The position numbers and the translations under genes are program-made. This document shows positions 15,456 through 24,549 of a stretch of DNA of 64,000 bases, piece after piece. A model generated the notes under the pieces. That model was not told the DNA's origin. It was given only the letters and a program-made list of their open reading frames with translations, and did no database searches. Source of the DNA: Microbispora hainanensis (lineage in GTDB: Bacteria; Actinomycetota; Actinomycetes; Streptosporangiales; Streptosporangiaceae); NCBI RefSeq assembly GCF_036186745.1, contig NZ_CP108086.1, positions 4,588,001-4,652,000 of the forward strand. The letters are read 5' to 3'. Position 1 is the stretch's first letter, and every line of letters starts with the position of its first letter.

Positions 15456-16328
15456 TCACGCTTTCCAGCCGGTGGCGCGCAGCCACGTCTCCAGGGTCAT
15501 CAATCCGGGGTGCTCGGCGCGCAGGGCAGGCAGATCGACCTGTGCGGGGTGCTCCTCGAAGAACTCGAACATCCGGGCCACCCACGGGTCGAACGCGCGC
15601 ACGTGCTCGATCGGCGTCCGTTCGAAGCGGGCCGGCAGGCCGCACACCCGGCCGAACGTGGCGGCGATCTCCGACGGGGTGGGCTCGTCGGCGCCCAGAT
15701 CGACGGTGCGGCCGAGGTACTGGCCGGGGCGCTCGAAGGCGAGGGCGGCGAACACCCCGATGTCCTCGACGCTGATCAGCTGCATCGGCGTCCCGGGATC
15801 CATGGGGAGCCGTACGACCAGCGTGCCGTCCTCCAGGCTCGGCCGGTTGTAGGTGCTGAAGTTCTCCATGAAGGAGACCGGGCGCAGGATGGTCGCCGGC
15901 AGCCCGAGCTCGTGGATCTCGCGCTCGATCCGCGCCTTGCTCTCGATGTGGGGGATTCCGGACTGGTGGTCCGTGCCGGGGACCGAGCTGTACACGAGGT
16001 GTCCCGTGCCGATCTCCGCGGCCAGCCGGGCCACCGTCAGGCCCCGCCGCTCCTCGGCGGCGGCGCCTTCGACGGTGATCGTCGGGCCCTGCATCATGGT
16101 CAGCGCCAGGAAGACCCCGTCCACGCCCCGCATCGCGCGGCGCAGCGACTCCTCGTCGTCGAGGTCGCCGACGAGGAGTTCCGCCCCCGACTCCTCCAGC
16201 GCCTTGGCGGCGGAACCGCCCGGGTCGCGCACCAGGGCGCGTACGTTCCGGCCCCGGGCGAGCAACCGGCGCGCGGCGGCGCCGCCCTGCCGGCCCGTGG
16301 CTCCGACGACCAGTACGGGATCGCTCAT
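15456..16328 (-). CDS. NmrA-like NAD(P)-binding protein
   Basis: 290 residues, atypical short-chain dehydrogenase fold. The N-terminal VLVVGATGRQGGAAARRLLA is the NmrA GxxGxxG loop. The region VYSSVPGTDHQSGIPHIESK lacks the classical YxxxK pair. Such proteins sense NADP(H) redox state or act as quinone reductases. The ATG at 16328 is chosen over 16343 because GGAGG lies 8 nt upstream of it. It is followed by the cupin gene and diverges from an MmyB-like regulator with only 29 bp between the proposed starts, so the two promoters must overlap. Confidence 0.85.
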   Translation of the reverse strand: MSDPVLVVGATGRQGGAAARRLLARGRNVRALVRDPGGSAAKALEESGAELLVGDLDDEESLRRAMRGVDGVFLALTMMQGPTITVEGAAAEERRGLTVARLAAEIGTGHLVYSSVPGTDHQSGIPHIESKARIEREIHELGLPATILRPVSFMENFSTYNRPSLEDGTLVVRLPMDPGTPMQLISVEDIGVFAALAFERPGQYLGRTVDLGADEPTPSEIAATFGRVCGLPARFERTPIEHVRAFDPWVARMFEFFEEHPAQVDLPALRAEHPGLMTLETWLRATGWKA

Positions 16329-16357
16329 GGCGTATGCCTCCATGGCAGACTCGCGGT

Positions 16358-17314
16358 GTGAGGGATCATGGGCGTCACGATAACGAGGCGGCGTCCGGCG
16401 GTCCTGGCACTCGTGCTGCCAGTCATGGACCCGACCGCCGCTCCAGGACGTCGAGCCGCAGGGCAGAGCTCGGTGCGTTCCTCCGCGCCCGGCGGGCCCG
16501 CCTGCGCCCGTCCGACGTCGGCCTGCCGGAAGGCGATCCGGCCCTGCGCCGCACCCCCGGCCTGCGCCGTGAGGAGATCGCCGAGCTCTCGGGCGTCGGC
16601 GTCACCTGGTACACCTACCTGGAACAGGGACGGGACATCTCGGCGTCGGCGCAGGTGATCGACGCGCTGGCCCGTGCGCTGCTGCTCGATCCCGACGAAC
16701 ACCGGCACCTGCGCCATCTGGCCGGGCTGGCCCCGCCGGACACGCCGTCAGGAGAGGGGGAGCGGCCCCGGGACCGGTTGCGGCGCCTGGTGGACGCCGC
16801 CGCTCCGAACGCCGCCTGCGTGTACGACGCGCGCTTCGACTACCTGGCCTGGAACACCCCCTACACCCTGCTCCGCCACGATCCGCTGACGCTCCCGCCG
16901 GACCGGCGGAACCTGCTGTGGATGATGTTCACCGACCCCGGCAACCGCGCCCGGATGGTCCACTGGGAACGCGCCGCCCGCGCCCTGATCAGCCAGTTCC
17001 GCGCCGCGATGGGACACCGGCAGGGCGACCCCGCCTTCACCGCGCTGGTGACGGCGCTGAGCGAGGTCAGCCCGGAGTTCCGGGAGTGGTGGGCGGACTA
17101 CCCGGTCCGCCGCTTCAGGCCCGCGACGGTCGCCATCGATCACCCCGAGATCGGGCGGCTCGACCTGGAGATGTTCCAGCTGCGGCCGGCGGAGCACCCC
17201 GATCTCCTGCTGGTGCTGCAGGTGCCGGCCAATGAGGACGGCCGCAGGCGGGTGAGCGCGCTCCTCGACGGGCGGCGCGGGCCCTCCAGCGCCCCAGAGG
17301 GCGGCGCCTCGTAG
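16358..17314 (+). CDS. XRE-family regulator with MmyB-like ligand-binding domain
   Basis: About 318 residues. The helix-turn-helix is at about residues 30-100 (ELGAFLRARRARLRPSDVGL, TPGLRREEIAELSGVGVTWY). The C-terminal MmyB-like domain (YDARFDYLAWNTPYTLL, NLLWMMFTDPGNR, HPEIGRLDLEMFQLRP) is thought to bind a fatty-acid-like ligand in this family. It probably controls the divergent NmrA-cupin pair. No in-frame start just before the conserved domain is visible. GTG 16358, possibly leaderless, is the best compromise, because ATG 16334 would leave only 5 bp to the divergent start. Confidence 0.8.
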   Translation: MRDHGRHDNEAASGGPGTRAASHGPDRRSRTSSRRAELGAFLRARRARLRPSDVGLPEGDPALRRTPGLRREEIAELSGVGVTWYTYLEQGRDISASAQVIDALARALLLDPDEHRHLRHLAGLAPPDTPSGEGERPRDRLRRLVDAAAPNAACVYDARFDYLAWNTPYTLLRHDPLTLPPDRRNLLWMMFTDPGNRARMVHWERAARALISQFRAAMGHRQGDPAFTALVTALSEVSPEFREWWADYPVRRFRPATVAIDHPEIGRLDLEMFQLRPAEHPDLLLVLQVPANEDGRRRVSALLDGRRGPSSAPEGGAS

Positions 17315-17317
17315 GAC

Positions 17318-17383
17318 GCGCTCGGCCGGGCGGTGCTTCGCGGGCCGCTGTCGTGTGCGGCGCGCTCGGCCGGGCGGCGCTTC
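17318..17383. repeat. 22-bp direct repeat, 44-bp period
   Basis: GCGCTCGGCCGGGCGG followed by TGCTTC (17318-17339) recurs as the same sequence with one change at 17362-17383, in the gap between the MmyB-like gene and ftsK. No function is evident. Confidence 0.7.
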
Positions 17384-17445
17384 ATCGGGTGGCCTCCCGG
17401 CGCGCCGCCCCGGCAATCGCCCGCATCCGGGGTAACTTCGGCATC

Positions 17446-19974
17446 ATGGCCACCCGTACGTCCGGACAGGGGTCCGGCAAGCGCCCCGCGTCGCGCTCCG
17501 GATCCCGTACGGCTTCCACCAAGCGATCCCCGTCGGGTTCCCGAGGCAGGCCGGCCCCCAGATCCGCGCCCAAACGGCCCGTCGCCACCGGCCAGGATCC
17601 GGTCAGCTGGTTCTTCCTCGTGATCGGCAAGCTCGTCATCGGCATGTGGATGCTGCTGGCGAACGGCGTGGGGGCGGCGGCCCGGGCACTCGGACAGGGC
17701 GCCCGCGACCTCGATCCCGCGCACCGCCGCGACGGGCAGGGGCTGGCGGTGCTCGCAGGCGCCATCGTGCTCGCCGCCCTGACCTGGCGGGACACCAAGA
17801 CGGGGTTCGCCGCGTTCGTCGACGCCGTGGTGCGCGGGACGGTGGGCTCGCTCACCTGGGCGGCGCCGGTGCTGCTCGCGCTGCTCGCCTGGCGGCTGCT
17901 GCGCCACCCCGACCAGAACTCCGAGACCGGCAGGATGGGCATCGGCTGGACCGCGCTGCTGGCCGGGATCCTCGGGATCGTGCACGTCGCCCACGGCACG
18001 CCGTACCCCTCCGGGGGTCCAGACGACGGCATGGACAACGTGTCGGCGGCGGGCGGCATGATCGGGTTCATCGTCTCGGCTCCGCCGTCGAGCATCCTGC
18101 CGGCGTTCATCACGATCCCGCTGCTGCTGATGCTGTCCGGCTTCGGCCTGCTGGTGATCACCGCCACGCCGATCCACCGCATCCCCGAGCGGCTCGCCGA
18201 GATCCAGCACATGCTCTTCCAGCGGCCGGACGAGAACGGGGAGCCCCGCAGGGCCCCCGCGCCGCCGAGGAAGCGCACGCGCAAGCAGCCGGGCGGCGGG
18301 CGCGACGTGCCCGAGGGCGGCGACACCGTCAAGCCGTACGACACGCCGGTGCTGGCGGAGAAGGACCATTCGCCGGAGATCGTCCCCGGCCTCGTGGACG
18401 ACATCGTGGAGCCGGCCGAGCCGGAGACGCCCAAGCCGGCGCCCCAGCCCCCGCTGCCGACCCCCGCGCCGCGCAAGGTGGAGCAGCTCGTCCTGTCGAG
18501 CCAGGAGGGGCCCTACACGCTGCCGGACCTGGCGATGCTGCGGCCGGGCAGCGCGCCCAAACAGGAGACCAAGGCCAACCGGACGGTCGTGAACGCGCTG
18601 ACCAGCGTGATGGAGCAGTTCGCGATCGACGCGCAGGTCGTCGGCTTCACCCGGGGCCCGACGGTGACCCGGTATGAGATCGAGCTCGGCCCGGCCGTCA
18701 AGGTCGAGAAGGTCACCGCGCTCACCAAGAACATCGCCTACGCCGTCAAGTCGGCCGACGTCCGGATCCTGTCTCCCATCCCCGGCAAGTCGGCGATCGG
18801 CGTGGAGATCCCCAACGTCGACAAGGACCTCGTGTCGCTCGGCGACGTGCTGCGCTCGCAGGTGGCCCAGGCCGACCACCACCCGATGATCGTCGGGCTG
18901 GGCAAGGACGTCGAGGGCCGCACGATCGTGGCCAACCTGGCCAAGATGCCGCACATCCTCATCGCCGGCGCCACCGGCGCGGGCAAGTCGACCTGCATCA
19001 ACGGCCTGATCTCCTCGATCCTGATGCGGGCCACGCCCGATGAGGTCCGCATGGTGCTCGTCGACCCCAAGCGGGTGGAGCTCAGCTCGTACGAGGGCAT
19101 CCCGCACCTGATCACGCCCATCATCACCAACCCGAAGAAGGCCGCCGAGGCCCTGGAGTGGGTGGTGGGCGAGATGGACCGGCGCTACGACGACCTGGCG
19201 GCCAGCGGCTTCCGGCACGTGGACGACTTCAACAAGGCCGTGCGCGCGGGCAAGCTGGTGCCGCCCCCGGGCAGCGAGCGCGTCTACCAGCCGTACCCAT
19301 ATCTGCTGGTGATCGTGGACGAGCTGGCCGACCTGATGATGGTCGCGCCGCGCGACGTGGAGGACTCGATCGTCCGCATCACGCAGCTCGCCCGGGCCGC
19401 CGGCATCCACCTGGTCATCGCCACCCAGCGGCCGTCCGTCGACGTCGTGACCGGCCTGATCAAGGCGAACGTGCCCTCGCGGCTGGCGTTCGCGACCTCC
19501 TCGCTCGCCGACTCGCGGGTCATCCTCGACCAGCCGGGGGCGGAGAAGCTGGTCGGGCAGGGCGACGCGCTGTTCCTGCCGATGGGCGCGAGCAAGCCGA
19601 TGCGGCTGCAGAACGCCTTCATCTCCGAGAAGGAGATCGCGGAGGTCGTCGGCCACTGCAAGGCCCAGATGCAGGCCGAATATCGGGAGGACGTCGCCGC
19701 GCCCGCCACCGCGAAGCGGGAGATCGACGAGGAGATCGGCGACGACCTCGACCTGCTGATCCAGGCCGCCGAGCTGATCGTGTCGACCCAGTTCGGCTCC
19801 ACGTCGATGCTCCAGCGCAAGCTGCGCGTGGGCTTCGCCAAGGCCGGACGGCTGATGGACCTGCTGGAGAGCCGCAACGTGGTGGGCCCGAGCGAGGGGT
19901 CCAAGGCCCGGGAGGTGCTGGTCAAGCCCGACGACCTGCCCGGCCTGCTCGCCGACCTCCGCGGCGGCGAGTAG
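17446..19974 (+). CDS. ftsK: DNA translocase FtsK/SpoIIIE
   Basis: 842 residues. An Arg/Ser-rich basic N terminus is followed by four membrane helices (residues about 55-240), a Pro/Glu-rich linker, and the motor domain. Walker A is GATGAGKSTCINGL near residue 510 and Walker B is LLVIVDELADLMMV. The C-terminal winged-helix gamma domain (LLIQAAELIVSTQFGSTSML, LLESRNVVGPSEG) reads chromosome polarity signals. The enzyme pumps DNA through the septum at division or sporulation. The ATG at 17446 begins MATRTSG; the ribosome binding site is weak. The place upstream of rodZ, rimO and pgsA fits conserved actinobacterial order. Confidence 0.95.
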   Translation: MATRTSGQGSGKRPASRSGSRTASTKRSPSGSRGRPAPRSAPKRPVATGQDPVSWFFLVIGKLVIGMWMLLANGVGAAARALGQGARDLDPAHRRDGQGLAVLAGAIVLAALTWRDTKTGFAAFVDAVVRGTVGSLTWAAPVLLALLAWRLLRHPDQNSETGRMGIGWTALLAGILGIVHVAHGTPYPSGGPDDGMDNVSAAGGMIGFIVSAPPSSILPAFITIPLLLMLSGFGLLVITATPIHRIPERLAEIQHMLFQRPDENGEPRRAPAPPRKRTRKQPGGGRDVPEGGDTVKPYDTPVLAEKDHSPEIVPGLVDDIVEPAEPETPKPAPQPPLPTPAPRKVEQLVLSSQEGPYTLPDLAMLRPGSAPKQETKANRTVVNALTSVMEQFAIDAQVVGFTRGPTVTRYEIELGPAVKVEKVTALTKNIAYAVKSADVRILSPIPGKSAIGVEIPNVDKDLVSLGDVLRSQVAQADHHPMIVGLGKDVEGRTIVANLAKMPHILIAGATGAGKSTCINGLISSILMRATPDEVRMVLVDPKRVELSSYEGIPHLITPIITNPKKAAEALEWVVGEMDRRYDDLAASGFRHVDDFNKAVRAGKLVPPPGSERVYQPYPYLLVIVDELADLMMVAPRDVEDSIVRITQLARAAGIHLVIATQRPSVDVVTGLIKANVPSRLAFATSSLADSRVILDQPGAEKLVGQGDALFLPMGASKPMRLQNAFISEKEIAEVVGHCKAQMQAEYREDVAAPATAKREIDEEIGDDLDLLIQAAELIVSTQFGSTSMLQRKLRVGFAKAGRLMDLLESRNVVGPSEGSKAREVLVKPDDLPGLLADLRGGE

Positions 19975-20019
19975 CCGCCGGGCCTCGCCGAGCGTCCGCA
20001 CGGCCTGGATCGCCTGATT

Positions 20020-21525
20020 TCAGCGGCGTGCGACCCGGTGGGCGGCGGTGGCGAGCAGCAGGGCCGCGTGCGCGCCGGGGTCGGTCACCGGGTGGCCCAG
20101 CAGCGTCTCGATGCGCTGCAGCCGCTGGTAGAACGTCTGCCGGCCGAGGTGCAGCGCGGCGGCCGCACGGGTCGCGCTGCACCCGTGCAGCAGGAAGACC
20201 TCCAGCGTGCCGACGAGGTCGGTCCGGTGGGCCGTGTCCCAGTCCACCAGCGGGCCGATGGTCCGCCGTACGAGCTCGGCGGCGTGCCCGGTGTCGGCGT
20301 GGCGGGTGAGCTCCAGCTCGAGGGCGAGCGCGCGGGTGGTGACGAGCCGGGCGTCCCGCCGCAGCCCGAGCGCGGCCCGTGCGTCCCGCAGCGAACCGCC
20401 CAGCTCGGCCAGGCCGGTCGCGGCGTGCCCCACGGCGACTCTGAGCTGGGGGGTGTGCAGCCGCCGCAGCGCCTCCTCCAGCGCCTGGGCGGCCGCACCG
20501 GCGGCGTCCGCCACGGCCACCGGCACCGCGAGGGTGCCGAGCACCAGCCGGCCCACCCGCCCGCGCAGGGCGGTCGTGTGCAGGATGTGCGCGGCCCGGT
20601 CGAGTACGGCGAGCGCGGCCGCCGTCTCCAGGGCGTCCACGGCCACGCCCACCAGCAGGTGGGCGGGCCCGGTGGGCAGGCCCGCCATGACCGCCCGTAC
20701 GCCGGGGTCGGCCTCGGCCGTGCCCTCGATGAGGTCCCGCAGCAGCGCGGACGCCTGGCGGTCGCGCTCGCTCGGCGGACTGCCCGTCCTGAGCATGGCG
20801 AGGGCGAGGGCGACGGCCGTGCGCTCCAGCGCGATCGCCAGGTCGTCGGCGGGCAGCGCCGAACCGGGGCCGGCCACCAGCCGCCCCCAGGGATGGCCGT
20901 GGAGGGTGACCGGTGACTCGCAGACCGCACGCTCAGCCGCGCGCCAGGCGTCCCGGTCGCTGCCCACGCCGTGGGCGGCGACCAGCGCGCCGCTGGCGGA
21001 CAGCAGCATCAGCGGTGCCCCCACGACCTCGGCTCCGGTCGCCAGCACCCCGGCGACCCCGGCGCCGGCGATGAGCGCCTCGTTGAGTGCGCGGGTGGCC
21101 GAGTCGCCCACCCGCAGCCGCCGGCTCGCGTAGTCGACGATCAGCGTGTTGACGTGCTCGGTGATCCGGATGAACGGGACGACCGCGTGCAGGGCGATGA
21201 ACGGCAGCTCCTGCCTGCGGGCCTCCTCCACCAGCTCGCGCGGCGTCTCGGGGAACGTGCGGCCGAGTTCGAGGGCGACCCCGGCCACGCCCCTGGCGGC
21301 GATCTCCCGCAGGTAGTGCCGCCGCGCTCCCGCGTCCGTGCCGGCCAGGCCGAGCCCGGTCGTCAGCAGCAGCTCGCCGCCCGTGAGCAGGGGGCCGATC
21401 TCGTAGATCTCGCTGGAGTGCACCCATCGGACCACCCGGTCGAGCGCGCCCTCCCCGGCGAGGACCTCCGGCCGGGCCTCCCGCAGCACCTCGAAGGACA
21501 GCAACTCGCGCAGCGTCAGAGGCAT
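20020..21525 (-). CDS. PucR-family transcriptional regulator
   Basis: 501 residues. The N-terminal purine-catabolism regulator domain (LTLRELLSFEVLREARPEVL, WVHSSEIYEIGPLLTGGELL) occupies about residues 1-130. A GGDEF-like middle region follows, then the C-terminal PucR helix-turn-helix (HGCSATRAAAALHLGRQTFY). These proteins respond to purine or related nitrogen compounds. It diverges from the deaminase/oxygenase/permease operon at 21620 with a 94-bp shared region carrying operator-like palindromes, so it is almost certainly its regulator. Confidence 0.88.
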   Translation of the reverse strand: MPLTLRELLSFEVLREARPEVLAGEGALDRVVRWVHSSEIYEIGPLLTGGELLLTTGLGLAGTDAGARRHYLREIAARGVAGVALELGRTFPETPRELVEEARRQELPFIALHAVVPFIRITEHVNTLIVDYASRRLRVGDSATRALNEALIAGAGVAGVLATGAEVVGAPLMLLSASGALVAAHGVGSDRDAWRAAERAVCESPVTLHGHPWGRLVAGPGSALPADDLAIALERTAVALALAMLRTGSPPSERDRQASALLRDLIEGTAEADPGVRAVMAGLPTGPAHLLVGVAVDALETAAALAVLDRAAHILHTTALRGRVGRLVLGTLAVPVAVADAAGAAAQALEEALRRLHTPQLRVAVGHAATGLAELGGSLRDARAALGLRRDARLVTTRALALELELTRHADTGHAAELVRRTIGPLVDWDTAHRTDLVGTLEVFLLHGCSATRAAAALHLGRQTFYQRLQRIETLLGHPVTDPGAHAALLLATAAHRVARR

Positions 21526-21539
21526 CGATGCACCCCTAT

Positions 21540-21586
21540 ACGGATCGTCCGTTAAGGGACGTCATAGTACGGACGTTTCGTCCGTT
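21540..21586. promoter_or_regulatory. PucR operator candidates
   Basis: Two palindromes share the half-site CGTCCGTT. CGGA-TCG-TCCG is at 21541-21551 and CGGACG-TTT-CGTCCG at 21570-21584. The CGTCCGTT copies start at 21546 and 21579, 33 bp or about three helical turns apart, so bound proteins would sit on the same face. They lie in the divergent region between pucR and the deaminase operon. Confidence 0.55.
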
Positions 21587-21619
21587 CCCGAAGGCGCCGC
21601 CCGGAGGGATAGTGAGCAC

Positions 21620-22069
21620 ATGACAAGCGACGCCGCCATGCTCAGCGTGGCCCTGGAAGAGGCCAGGAAGGGGTTCGCCGAGGGCGGCGTGCCCGTCGGC
21701 GCGGCCCTGTTCGGCCCGGACGGCCGCCTGCTCGGGCGCGGGCGCAACCGCCGAGTCCAGGACGGCGATCCCTCGGTGCACGGGGAGACCGCCGCCTTCC
21801 GCGACGCGGGCCGCCAGCCCTCCTATCGCGGGACCACCATGGTGACCACCCTGTCGCCCTGCTGGTACTGCAGCGGCCTGATCCGGCAGTTCCGCATTCC
21901 GCGCCTGGTGGTCGGCGAGTGCCGCACGTTCACGGGCGCGCACGAGTGGCTCGCCGAGGCCGGGGTGGAGGTCGTCGTGCTCGACGATCCGGAGTGCGCC
22001 GGGCTCATGACGGCCTTCATCGCGGCCAACCCGGCCGTTTGGAACGAGGACATCGGAGATGAGGCATGA
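21620..22069 (+). CDS. Cytosine-deaminase-like nucleobase deaminase
   Basis: 149 residues, cytidine-deaminase superfamily. The zinc site is VHGETAAF (His and catalytic Glu) with SPCWYCSGLI (two Cys). The small size and EGGVPVGAALF segment match fungal-type cytosine deaminases and guanine/nucleoside deaminases. It hydrolytically removes the amino group of a base such as cytosine. It is the first gene of an operon and overlaps the next by ATGA. With the NCS1 permease downstream and PucR upstream, the module probably imports and deaminates a nucleobase or analogue. Confidence 0.82.
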   Translation: MTSDAAMLSVALEEARKGFAEGGVPVGAALFGPDGRLLGRGRNRRVQDGDPSVHGETAAFRDAGRQPSYRGTTMVTTLSPCWYCSGLIRQFRIPRLVVGECRTFTGAHEWLAEAGVEVVVLDDPECAGLMTAFIAANPAVWNEDIGDEA

Positions 22070-23022
22070 ATTCGGTTCCCGTCGTCGACCTGACTCCCTG
22101 GTTCTCCGGTGAGGCGGACGGCCGGGCGCGGGTGGCCGCCCAGGTCGACGCCGCGCTGCGCGAGATCGGCTTCCTGCTGGTCACCGGGCACGGCGTGCCG
22201 GCCGAGCTGCGCGAGGACGTGCGCGCCGCGGCCCGGCGGTTCTTCGCCCTGCCCGCCGAGGTGAAGCAGCGGTACGCGGCCGTCGTGGGGGAGCGGGGCT
22301 GGCTGCCGCCGGGCGTCGAGGCCAACGGCTACGCCGAGGGCACGCCCACCCCGCCCGACCTCAAGGAGACCTTCGCCGTGGGCGCCGACCGGCCGATCGG
22401 CGTCCCGGAGATCGACGCCGAGTGGTTCCTCGCCAACGTCTGGCCGTCCGAGGTGCCCGAACTCCAGGCGCTGCTCACCCGCTACCTGGCGGAGATGCGC
22501 TCGCTGGCCGGCGAACTCCTGGTGATCTGCGCGGCCGCCCTGGGGATCGAGGAGGACTTCTTCGCCTCACGGGCCGACCACCCGTCGTACACGATGAACA
22601 TCAACCGCTATCCGCCGCTGTCGCAAGTGGGCGAGCCGGAGCCGGGGCAGTTCCGGATCGGGCCGCACACCGACTTCGGCACCGTGACCGTGCTCGACCG
22701 GCAGCGGGGCGTCGGCGGCCTGCAGGTCTACACCCTTGACGGCGAGTGGATCGACGCGCCGTTCGTGCCGGACTCGTTCACGATCAATATCGGTGATCTG
22801 CTGGCCCGCTGGACGGGCGACCGCTGGCGCTCCACCCGGCATCGGGTGCTCCCGCCCGACCCGTCGGCGCCGGACGAGGAGCTGATCTCGCTCATCTACT
22901 TCTACGAGTGCAATCCCCTGGCCGAGGTGGAGTCGCTCGGCCCCCCGGTCGGCCGGGTCTCCTACGAGCCCGTCCGCGCGTCCGACTACCTCCTCGAGAA
23001 GCTGAGGGCGATCACCGTATGA
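22066..23022 (+). CDS. 2-oxoglutarate/Fe(II)-dependent oxygenase (isopenicillin N synthase-like)
   Basis: 318 residues. The N-terminal DIOX_N-type segment (VPVVDLTPWFSG, LREIGFLLVTGHGVP) precedes the double-stranded beta helix with the iron ligands HTDFG (HxD) and STRHRV (distal His), and the cofactor-binding Arg a few residues on. The family oxidises small molecules with O2 and 2-oxoglutarate. ATGA overlaps join it to both neighbours, so it acts in the deaminase/permease pathway, perhaps hydroxylating or demethylating the base. Xanthine or thymine hydroxylases of this superfamily are precedents. The substrate is not determinable here. Confidence 0.85.
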   Translation: MNSVPVVDLTPWFSGEADGRARVAAQVDAALREIGFLLVTGHGVPAELREDVRAAARRFFALPAEVKQRYAAVVGERGWLPPGVEANGYAEGTPTPPDLKETFAVGADRPIGVPEIDAEWFLANVWPSEVPELQALLTRYLAEMRSLAGELLVICAAALGIEEDFFASRADHPSYTMNINRYPPLSQVGEPEPGQFRIGPHTDFGTVTVLDRQRGVGGLQVYTLDGEWIDAPFVPDSFTINIGDLLARWTGDRWRSTRHRVLPPDPSAPDEELISLIYFYECNPLAEVESLGPPVGRVSYEPVRASDYLLEKLRAITV

Positions 23023-24407
23023 CAGTTCTGGAACCCTCCGAGGTCGCCGTACGCGAGGGCCGGTACGGCGACAAGGTCGCCGCGATCGAGCCCGGCGGCA
23101 TCGAGTTCATCCCCCTCTCCGAGCGTCACGGCAGGCCCCGGCAGCTCTTCTGGACGTGGACCTCGCCGAACCTGGAGTTCGCCACGATCTTCCTCGGGGT
23201 CCTCGCCGTGGCGGCGTTCGGGCTCGGCTTCTGGCAGGCCGTGCTCGCCGTCGTCGTGGGCAGCGGCCTCGGGGCCCTCACCCACGGCGTGCTGTCGGCC
23301 AGGGGTGTGAGCGCGGGACTGCCGCAGATGGTGCTCGGCAGGCTGCCGTTCGGCTATTGGGGCAACGTCATCCCCTCGGCGTTCAACTCCGTCGCCGCCG
23401 GAATCGGCTGGTTCGCGGTCAACAGCGTGAGCGGCGCGCTCGCGCTGAACACGCTGACCGGCCTGCCGGGCTGGGCCTGCCTGCTGATCGTCGTCGCGGT
23501 CATGGTGGTGCTCGGATTCTTCGGCCACAACCTGGTGCAGGCCTTCGAGAAGTACGCGTTCCCGGTCCTCGCGGCGATCTTCGCGGTCACCTCCGTGATC
23601 ATCCTGTCGAAGGCCCAGCCGGGCTATGCGGGCAGCGGGGGAGGGCTGGGCGGCTTCCTGCTGACCGTGGGCGCGACGTTCGGTTACGCGGCCGGCTGGA
23701 ACCCGTACGCCGCCGACTACACGCGGTACCTTCCGCAGGACGCGAGCAGGCGGGCCACCGGCCTGTCGGCGGGCCTCGGCGTGTTCGTGTCGTGCGTGCT
23801 GCTGGAGGTCGTCGGCGCGGCGTCCGTGACGATCGGGGGCGGCGACGCCCTCGGGCAGCCCACCTCGGCGTTCACCGGCCACCTGCCCGCGCTCGTGGCG
23901 AACCTGACGCTGCTCGCGATCGCCCTCGGGGCCGTGTCGGCGAACGCGCTCAACGTCTATTCGGGCGCGATGTCGCTGCTCGCCCTCGGCGTACGGCTGC
24001 CGCTGACGATGCGCCGGGCCATCGTCGCGCTGGCCTGCGGCGTGATCGGTTTCGTGGTGGCGCTTTCGGGCCTGGAGGACGCCGGGCACAAGTACGAGGC
24101 GTTCCTGCTGGTCATCGCGTACTGGATCGGCCCCTGGCTGGGCGTGGTGCTGACGGACATGCTGCTGCGGCGCGGCCAGGACATCCGCGCGCTCGAACCG
24201 CTCATGTTCGACCGGCGGCACACCAACTGGGCCGGGCCCGTCGCGATGGTCGCGGGGGTCGTCCTGTCGGTCTGGCTGTTCTCCAACCAGGAGCAGTACG
24301 TCGGCCTGGTGCCGCGGAGCGTGCCCCAGGTGGGGGACATCGCGTTCGAGGCCGGGTTCCTCATCGCCGCCGGGCTCTATCTCGCGCTGAAGCCCCTGCG
24401 GCGCTGA
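23019..24407 (+). CDS. NCS1-family nucleobase permease
   Basis: 462 residues with about 12 membrane helices. The N-terminal region GGIEFIPLSERHGRPRQLFW and the first helices (SPNLEFATIFLGVLAVAAFG) are typical of the NCS1 purine-cytosine permease family. GYAAGWNPYAADYTRYLP is the conserved helix 6 region. It is coupled by ATGA to the oxygenase gene. Probably it is a proton or sodium symporter for cytosine, a purine or a modified base, supplying the deaminase. The long open frame upstream of 23019 belongs to overlapping sequence and is not used. Confidence 0.88.
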   Translation: MTVLEPSEVAVREGRYGDKVAAIEPGGIEFIPLSERHGRPRQLFWTWTSPNLEFATIFLGVLAVAAFGLGFWQAVLAVVVGSGLGALTHGVLSARGVSAGLPQMVLGRLPFGYWGNVIPSAFNSVAAGIGWFAVNSVSGALALNTLTGLPGWACLLIVVAVMVVLGFFGHNLVQAFEKYAFPVLAAIFAVTSVIILSKAQPGYAGSGGGLGGFLLTVGATFGYAAGWNPYAADYTRYLPQDASRRATGLSAGLGVFVSCVLLEVVGAASVTIGGGDALGQPTSAFTGHLPALVANLTLLAIALGAVSANALNVYSGAMSLLALGVRLPLTMRRAIVALACGVIGFVVALSGLEDAGHKYEAFLLVIAYWIGPWLGVVLTDMLLRRGQDIRALEPLMFDRRHTNWAGPVAMVAGVVLSVWLFSNQEQYVGLVPRSVPQVGDIAFEAGFLIAAGLYLALKPLRR

Positions 24408-24549
24408 ACAGGCCCCGGCCGCTCCCCGCGCGCACTCTCCGTGAACATTTGGCACACCCCCGGGTACACATCGTAGCCAGTTACTGATTGAATGTGACTA
24501 ACTACGCATTGTGGGGCGAGCTGCAAGCTCGAACAGGGGGGCGTGACCA

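Noticed and set aside
17140-20001. 953-codon open frame on the minus strand opposite ftsK
   Set aside because: Composition is typical of antisense high-GC frames (His/Gln/Arg/Asp rich) and the plus strand encodes an unmistakable FtsK.
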